Positions 57,559 through 64,000 of a stretch of 64,000 nt of DNA are shown piece after piece. Position 1 is the first letter of the stretch. Every line of letters begins with the position of its first letter. The stretch is taken from positions 31,375,426-31,439,425 of the forward strand of contig NC_071398.1 in assembly GCF_022682495.2 (NCBI RefSeq). The letters are read 5' to 3'. Source of the stretch: Desmodus rotundus. Lineage: Eukaryota > Chordata > Mammalia > Chiroptera > Phyllostomidae. The position numbers and the translations under genes were made by a program. The notes beneath the pieces were generated by a model. That model ran no database searches, was not told the origin of the DNA, and saw only the letters and a list, made by a program, of their open reading frames with translations.

Positions 57559-58584
57559 TACATACGTGCTTCTACTCACGTGTGTACAGATTGTGCATTT
57601 ACTCACACAATCTGTGAGTGTAGCAAGTACTCATGGTAGCTCACACCAGTTCCTTCAGTAAGTAACCTGAGGGTGACTTGTAAGCTGTTTCCCTTCATGA
57701 GAACGGCTTCCCAGGTCTCTCTGCATAAAGGTGGAGCAACACAGACCTGCATAGTGTAGGCATGAAGGGCTGACTAAGGCCCCTGGGAGCGGCCCTCACC
57801 CAGTGAGGATGGAGTCTGTGTACAAATACCCAGCTTCCTCAGTCCCAGGTGGGATGATGCTGAGAGTGTTCTACAGCATCTTGCAGATATCCCGAAGAAA
57901 GGAAGCCCCAATCATCCTCAGCTGTCGCCCTTGGAGATTGCCTGCTCAGGAACACACCACATATTGGCCCCTTCCCTGTCTCACTTCTCCAGTGCCTACT
58001 TTCTGGAACCATCTCCCAAATAATTGATTTGCCCTCAAATCCTTGAGTCAGGGTCTGCTTCTGGAGGCATGAAAATGAATATTGTGAACTATTCCTGTGT
58101 GTATATTATATGTCAGAATAATGAAACCTCAGTAAACTCTCTCTAAGACTATAGATTCTCTAATTTAGGGTTGATCACAGCAAGGTGGCCACAGGGACAC
58201 AATGAGGAGTGACTGCAGATGTCCAGGTGGGAGAGGACATGGGCTGAGACCAGGGTGCAGAAACAGAGTGAGTGAGAAGCATAAGATTTCCTAGGTCTTT
58301 AAGGTGGAGCTGCTCACTGATGCAACACTGAATATAGGGCTGAGGAACTCTGCAGGAAAAGCAAACCAGAGACCATGACAGTCCTCCAGCCAAACTGTGC
58401 GTCAACAGTTTAGGTCATCTTACAACTGCTGAATGTCAACTATATGCCAGTCCCAGAACAGACCCTGCTGGCAAAGAAATGAAGTCGATGGGCCTTTTCA
58501 GGAGCTGGTGGGGGGAAGACCCAAGCCATTACAGTCTAGGGTGGGGACCACCTAGGTATCCCAGAGGGGTGGCCCTGCCAGGTG
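57559..58584. other. Intergenic stretch with LTR-like fragment
   Basis: At about 57890-58080 the phrases CACTTCTCCAGTGCCTACTT, GGAACCATCTCCCAAATAAT, CCTCAAATCCTTGAGTCAGG and GTCTGCTTCTGGAGGCATG resemble the 3' part of an old mammalian LTR. The rest is unassigned. Confidence 0.5.
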
Positions 58585-58785
58585 GGGCTTGAATCTCAGC
58601 TCTGCTACTTGCAGGCTGTGTGGCCAGAAACAAGTGGCTCAATCTCTCTAGTCTCAATTTCCTCATCCACGAAGTGAGCATATTTGTAGCATCCATATCC
58701 TAGCTGGCTTTTGTGAATCAGGAGTGACAATATGTGTAAAGTTCTTAGGACTATGCTCGGCGCACAGGAAGCATTTGCGTTTTGG
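58585..58785 (+). repeat. MIR SINE
   Basis: GCTTGAATCTCAGCTCTGCT, ACTTGCAGGCTGTGTGGCC, CTCAATTTCCTCATCCACGA and GTAAAGTTCTTAGGACTATG follow the MIR order to near its 3' end. Confidence 0.8.
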
Positions 58786-58849
58786 CAGTTAACATTCAGT
58801 GCTCGAATCCCCTGTCCTGGTGGAACTTCATTGCTGGAGCTCACTACCT

Positions 58850-59535
58850 CACTTCCAGACAGCTCTTCCTGCAATGTGACTGGGCCTTGCTCCATCAAGA
58901 GGCAAGGCCTACAACCCCTCCCCTGGAGCCGGGGTGGGCCTGTGCAACCCCTTCGTCTCAGGAAGGGCAGAAGTGTCACTGAAGGACTTCCAGGGATCAG
59001 CCATAAAAAGGTATGCAGCCTGGCTGGTCTGATGGCAGTGGGTTACTATGGGTTACGAAGGGTTACTAAGTAACCTGATAATGTCAGTGTCACTAAAGTT
59101 GGTATACAAGCCCCCAATGCTAAATTTGACTGGCTTTGAATAAAAGTGTGGGGGGTGGGGAATACAACCTGCATACTCTCTCATTGTCTCATCTGGGGAG
59201 CCCAGAGCTACCCTGAGGGTGCCATGCTGAACACCAGGAGGAGAGACCCACAGGGTGGGGGGGGGAGAGAAGAGGCCCACACAGTCCCCACTCTTCCAGC
59301 CCTGGGTGCTGAACTCTTCCCATGTGCCACACTTGCGAAGGAGGGAGCATTCCAGGCATCTCCAGCCCCAGCTGCCATCTGTCTGCAGCAACATGAGACC
59401 CTGAGTCAGAACTACCTAGCCAAGCTGTTCCTGAATTTCTGACTCAAAGAAGCTGTGGGAGGTAACATGATTATTTTACGCTGCTAAGTTTGGGGAGATT
59501 TGTTATGCAGCAGTAGAGAACCAGTGCACCTTCTT
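58850..59535 (+). mobile_element. MaLR/MLT1-like LTR relic
   Basis: The 3' end reads AGGTAACATGATTATTTTAC, GCTGCTAAGTTTGGGGAGAT and TTGTTATGCAGCAGTAGAGA, typical of MLT1-type LTRs. The 5' portion (about 58870-58960) is less certain. Confidence 0.5.
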
Positions 59536-61559
59536 TGGGGACACATATTCACCATATATTTGGGTACCTGCTATGTGCCAGAAATGAGTTAAATCAAGGC
59601 ATAGCACTAATTCTTCATTCACCAGTTGGCACTCTGGAATAAAACCATACTCCTCTGTGTTTGGAGACACACATGGTAGAAGCTGGCACCCTACTCCATC
59701 TCACTTCTTGAAATCAAAAAAGACAGAGAGGTGATTCCAGCTCCAGAATCTCAGATCCCAGGAGAGGATCTGACTGGCTGGCTTTGCACCTCTCCTCGGG
59801 AGTGGGGGGTTGTCATATACTTTGCATTCCTTTGTTGGTGGGTAGGAAATTTTTGAGAAGGTGCTGCCCTGAAAAGGCCTACTCCCTAGGGGTAACAGTG
59901 GCCCAGCCAGACCCTGTGTCCAGGCATGGATACTGACCATAGCACTGGAGAGGGTACCGAGGCCCCAGATGTGTGGCATGCCCCCTTCTTGCTGGCTGAT
60001 TGTGAGGGGTCAATGCAGACCACACTGTTAAGTCCCTAGAGTACTAATGTTTCTGGCCCCTCATCCCACATGAGACAGACTCATTTTACATTCACTTTCT
60101 AGGTCTACAAGACCCTTTGGATGGTCCTTCCAGGATTCAGCTCATCCTCAGAGCCATTTGGGCCCACTAATGCCTCCAGGCTCTAGCCCTGGGGCTGGCC
60201 AAAATGATTGCAATGTTGTGCCTGACTCTTTCCTTCCCAGGAGTCCCCTTAAGGTGGATGTGCCTGGCTGTGCATGCCTGTCACACAGCTGTACGGTGGT
60301 CAGGAGGGAAGGGAGTCCCCTCCTTAGGTGGTCTCCTGGATTTCTTACAACCCTGGGACCTGCCTCCAACCCCTTCATACAGCACTGGGATGGCATGAGC
60401 ACAGGAAAGCACTCTGTGTTTCCACCACTTTGTGGGTGGTCAGGTGGCAAGACAAATGAAATGTTGGTGGAGACTGCTCAGCATTTTGGAGGCTCTGAGG
60501 AGGCCTACCTGTCACATCCTCACCATCAACTTATCTACAGCGGGCAGGGGCAGGGCCAAAGTGCCAGCAGCGGGAATTGACAAACCTCTTGCAATTAGAT
60601 CCAGCTGCCTTTACCTTTCCAATAGCAGGTGCTTCTTTATTTCCTAAATGTGAAACAGAGAGTGGAGAGCCACCATGTCACTGGGAGAGTAGATAACTCC
60701 CTCTCTCCTGATGAGCAGCTGTGAGTCAAGAGATTATGCTCCCATTACAGTTCTGGAATCATGCAAGCTTTCCCTCTTTAATGAATAGTAGGCTTCATTC
60801 ATTTGGAGTGCTCCACTTTGACTCAGGTCAGTTCCTGCCTCCACCCCCCTACCACTGTTTTAAGAAAAAATTTTAAGTGGTGGCCCACAGCACACATACC
60901 AAAACAAAACTTTAACAAAGACATGGCCTTAAAAATGCTGGCCGCAACCTTCCACACTGCTTTCTGTTCTGCTAATACTTTGCCACTGGCTGTTTACAAA
61001 ATAAGGGTCTAGTTGCTGGCACCCTTTGTACACCTAGGAAACGCGTTGCTTCACCCGCCTGTTCCATCAACTTCCAACTTTATCATTCTTGTCATTTTGC
61101 AAGCACCAATGGCATCATCTGATATTTCTGTTAAACTTTTTTTTTAATAAGGCACAATTCATGCTTTTTACAGAAAACTTGAGAAAGTAAAGCCCCTTTC
61201 TCAGCCCTTACCCTTCCCAAAGACAACCCCTGTGATTTCTTTCAGATCTGTAGACCCACTTCGGGACCGGAGGAACGGCATTCTTCTGTGATTGGAATCA
61301 CACCGGTATTGGGACTTGCTTATCTGCTATCGGGCTCTCAAGTTTTCCAACCTAAGCTTTAGGTTTTAAGAACACATCTTTTAAACTCAGCTATTTTCAC
61401 AGCAACTCTTTAAAATAAAAACAAGCTTGAGCTATAATTCACATCACAAAGTTCACTCTTTAAAAAAGTATATAATTCTAAAATCAATAAAAATTAAACA
61501 GTATATAATTCTGTTTTTTAATGTTTCCCTAATTCCGGAACATTTTTCTTTCCGAGTTG
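59536..61559. other. Intergenic stretch upstream of the CDT1 island
   Basis: About 2 kb turning AT-rich toward the right. At about 61130-61520 there are LINE-like AT-rich phrases (for example GAGCTATAATTCACATCACA). No gene is supported. Confidence 0.55.
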
Positions 61560-62230
61560 TACCCTCCGCGCCCCCGGCCAAGTTCACTCTCCAGCTGGGG
61601 GGACCGTTGACAAGTCGCCCACGATCTGCACCTGACTTTTCTTGTCTGTAGTACGCGCGCACAGAGAGCCCTGGTTGTCTTAGGAAACGCTGAGGCCCGG
61701 ACTGCGCGCCCCGCCCTCGTCACTGGCGCAGCTAGGTCACGTGTGTAGCCGGGTGACACGCGCAGCCTCGCCACCTAGCCTACAGCGCCCCTGCGCAGTG
61801 CAGTTTTATTGCAATATAATTAAATTTAATCTGTAAACAGCGTAGCATTTTCCTGTTAAACACACTGTATCCTTTCCCCGTACTGCACTGGCTTGGTGTC
61901 CAAGCCCAATCGCGCCAGCCCACGCAGACCCCACGGAAACCCTGAGACGCGGCAGATCAGCGAACCCGCAGAAGGAGCTGCAATGAGATGCGCGCGCACC
62001 GCCCGCGCGCAAAGACAAAGCGCTCAAGCGCAGGGGCCCGGATGCGTCCATTTCCCATCCACCCCCACGCTCCTGGTTCGGCCCGCGTAGGGGGCGGGGC
62101 CACGGGTGGCGGGAGAATCGGAGTGAAGCGCGGCTTCACTTCCGTCCGCTGCCGGTCTCCTGCTTTTCTGTTCCCGCTGTCCGGCTTCTCCTTCCCTGTT
62201 CCCGCCCCCGGCCCTGGTCTCATCCTCGTC
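61560..62230 (+). promoter_or_regulatory. CDT1: CDT1 CpG-island promoter with E2F-like sites
   Basis: A CpG-rich block with a short AT-rich interruption at about 61801-61860. Motifs include an E-box GTCACGTG at 61737-61744, a CCAAT at 61906-61910, and E2F-like GGCGGGAGAA (62108-62117), TTCCCGCT (62171-62178) and TTCCCGCC (62199-62206). An ETS-like CACTTCCG sits near 62137. CDT1 is a known E2F target expressed at G1/S, which fits. The start site is not determined. Confidence 0.75.
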
Positions 62231-62476
62231 ATGGCGCAGCGCCGCCTCACCGACTTCTTTGCGCGCCGCCGCCCGGGACCCCGCGCCGCGTCGTCGCGGG
62301 CCAAGCCAACCTGGAGCACCCCGAGCTCCGCCCAGCCCGCGCCCCACGCCCGGGCTCCCAACTCGGGCGGCAGGCGCAAGCGCGCCCTCCTGCCCGACGA
62401 TCCCGCTTACGACGAGCCCACGCGCGACGAACCCGCGCCACCCGCGCGCAGGAGGCTGAGGTTGCTTGCAGATGCG
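62231..62476 (+). CDS. CDT1: CDT1 exon 1
   Basis: 82 codons from the ATG (G at -3 and +4) to LADA, donor GTGAGG, phase 0. It holds the PIP degron, the basic patch and the RRL cyclin motif. The frame is open upstream for 81 more codons (to 61988), but homology begins at this methionine. Confidence 0.94.
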
Positions 62477-64000
62477 GTGAGGGTGCAAGGAGACCGGGGC
62501 CGTGCGGGGAGGGCTTCTGCAGACACACAACCCGGAGGGAGGACACAGACCAGGGGGGTACACCGAGGCCCCAAGTGGGACGACTGGGCATTGGTCTGGG
62601 CGGAGAGAACAGACTGGGAGTCATTGCAGGACCTACTGTAAATCCGAGCCACCAGGCCGGCGTCCTGTGGCCACCGTAAGGATTCAGCTTGGAAAGGACT
62701 TGAGTGATGGGGAAGAAGTTTTGAGCCCGCTGATCTGACTGATGCTGGGGAGGGCCAGAGCTGGGCGGGCTGGTAAATACCAGGCCCATCTGCAAGGCTA
62801 TCTTGGGGGTCAAGCCCTGTATCTCTTCCTGAGAAGAACAAACAGGTGGGTGGGCCAGGTCCTTCCCTTAATGGAGATGCTTCTAAGAGGCTGGACTGAG
62901 GGCAGCAGAAGATCTGCCTTGTGTAGAGCCAGTACCCCACAGAGTCTTGTCATTTGTTCACCTATGGGGTCCTTTCCCCCAGGTCCCTGGCCCTGGCTCT
63001 GCAGAGGCTCCTATTTCCCTGCGCCCTGGCTCCCCAGATGCCCCTAGCTCTGCGGAGCACTCCTGTCTGAGCAAGAACACAAAGAAGGTTGCCTTCTCAG
63101 CAGGTCAGCTGCCCAGACTGGTACCCCAGGAGGACAAGGTGAAGAGGCTGGACCAAGGGCTGGGGGTGGGAATGGGGTGACTGGCTGGCTGACAGCACCC
63201 TGTGTCTACAGGTCCCCTCAAAAAGCACCTTCTCAGAATTCAAGTCGTGCCTTCATTGGGCCCGGGAGCTGGGCACACGGGTCCAGGAGCTGAGGGCAAG
63301 TGCTCAGAGGAATGATGCTGGGGAACCCAATGCACTGGAAGCCAATGGGCACTCATCAAGGCCAAGGTGAGTTTTAGTTTGGGTGGTCAGGCACCCCAGG
63401 AAAGGGTAGGCTGGTGGGAGGCCTGGTAGGCCAAGGGGTAGTCAGGGCTGGGGCTGCTATGTAAAAGAGCCAGCACAGTTCATAAGGCACTCAGACCCCA
63501 GGAGTGCCAGTCACTAGATCCTTCACCTCTTTCATCTGGAAGAGGGCTCCAATTCCTGCCTCAGTGAGCCCTTGTGAATTTTTAATGATATTGACTGCCA
63601 GCGGTTATTATTTGATTCCTGTCCTCATGTCTGTTTTCCCCAGGTCCTGTGGTCATCATGCATCCCTTAGAGATAAGGAAACCATGGCTGGGGGTGGCCA
63701 GGGACCTCCCTAGGTGATGGGGCATGACATGGCAGAGCTGGGTTGGAAGCCACCCCTTTCTGACTCCATCCCTGATAGAGTGCTTGTCATGGGGAGCTGG
63801 GCATATGAGGAATTTATAATGTGGTATGCAGTGTGTTGTGGGAGTAGTTTTGTAAGCCCCAGCTCTGGGGTATCCCTAGCTGCTTTGCCAGCCATTGGGT
63901 CCTGGAGGGGGTATAGGTCTGGTGCTTCTCTCAATCCCTGGCTTCCTCCCTGGCAGTGGAGAAAAGGCACCTGCCTATCAGCGGTTCCATGCCCTGGCCC
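62231..64000 (+). CDS. CDT1: CDT1, DNA replication licensing factor, N-terminal part (exons 1-3 and start of 4)
   Basis: Exons 62231-62476, 62983-63138, 63212-63366 and 63957 onward are in phase and GT-AG bounded. CDT1 loads the MCM2-7 helicase with ORC and CDC6 at origins in G1. The N-terminus MAQRRLTDFFARRR is a PCNA-binding PIP degron (Q3, L6, T7-D8, F9-F10, basic R14 at +4), the signal for CRL4-Cdt2 destruction in S phase. A cyclin-binding RRL lies at 74-76, a basic RRKR at 48-51 (NLS-like) and a T30-P31 CDK-type site. Residues ARELGTRVQELRASAQ and then GEKAPAYQRFHALA match human CDT1. The tyrosine in GEKAPAY is residue 193 here against 170 in human as I recall it, so the disordered N-terminus is about 23 residues longer. 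The geminin-binding and winged-helix domains lie beyond the window. Confidence 0.95.
62477..62982 (+). other. CDT1: CDT1 intron 1
   Basis: A 506-base GT-AG intron. The first part is still CpG-rich. No repeat or RNA is recognised. Confidence 0.88.
62983..63138 (+). CDS. CDT1: CDT1 exon 2
   Basis: 52 codons, phase 0 at both ends: VPGPGSAEAPISLRPGSPDA, then CLSKNTKKVAFSAGQLP and VPQEDK. A poorly conserved, disordered linker with SP sites. The acceptor is CCCCCAG and the donor is GTGAAG. Confidence 0.9.
63212..63366 (+). CDS. CDT1: CDT1 exon 3
   Basis: It encodes VPSKSTFSEFKSCLHWAREL, then GTRVQELRASAQRNDAGEPN, ending HSSRP plus two bases. It aligns with the human [20 protein letters not shown] segment. 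The acceptor is TCTACAG and the donor is GTGAGT. Confidence 0.93.
63367..63956 (+). other. CDT1: CDT1 intron 3
   Basis: A 590-base GT-AG intron with MIR-like traces (about 63480-63700). Nothing else is recognised. Confidence 0.85.
63957..64000 (+). CDS. CDT1: CDT1 exon 4 (start only, cut by the window)
   Basis: After the CTGGCAG acceptor it reads (S)GEKAPAYQRFHALA, the strongly conserved entry to the geminin-binding region. It continues off the right edge. Confidence 0.94.

Overview
The window is mammalian nuclear DNA with spliced, GT-AG bounded exons, CpG-island promoters and dense MIR, L1 and DNA-transposon fossils. At least five tRNA-derived SINEs have the Ves-type structure of bats: a 'GTGGCTCAGT' head, a tRNA B-box, a 'GGGCACATGCCTGGGTTG' body, a pyrimidine-rich tail and an A-rich end. 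A nonautonomous mariner and a hAT MITE also suit a bat. I infer Chiroptera, probably Yangochiroptera; the species cannot be named from this window.

Only two protein-coding genes can be supported, both partial and arranged head-to-head. On the minus strand, coding exons 1-16 of PIEZO1 run from the ATG at 45859 down to 258. They encode about the first 730 residues of the mechanosensitive cation channel (known mammalian length about 2,500), which is 16 membrane segments or four blade units. The gene leaves the window at the left edge, where the last bases look like the acceptor of exon 17. On the plus strand, exons 1-3 and the start of exon 4 of CDT1, the replication licensing factor, run from 62231 to the right edge. 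PIEZO1-CDT1 in this orientation matches the order I know from human 16q24.

Layout: 1-8863 holds PIEZO1 exons 16-3 with short introns, apart from a 3.1 kb intron 5. Intron 2 (8864-15146) and the 30.5 kb intron 1 (15243-45795) hold SINEs, an L1 split by a mariner MITE, an LTR-like fossil split by a SINE, old hAT pieces and MIR fragments. The PIEZO1 CpG island lies at about 45.2-46.5 kb. The 16.4 kb between the two start codons holds L1 3' ends, SINEs, hAT elements, LTR fossils, a C/T-rich tract with quadruplex potential and an unassigned GC-box-rich island at 54.5-55.1 kb. The CDT1 CpG island, with E2F-like sites, occupies about 61.6-62.5 kb.

The two genes do unrelated jobs (mechanotransduction and DNA replication licensing), and nothing here suggests a shared pathway. 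I found no clear new biological system. The most useful leads are the unassigned CpG island, two homeodomain-like sites two helical turns apart in intron 1, the poly(C) run beside the exon 4 donor, and nested transposon insertions that allow relative dating.
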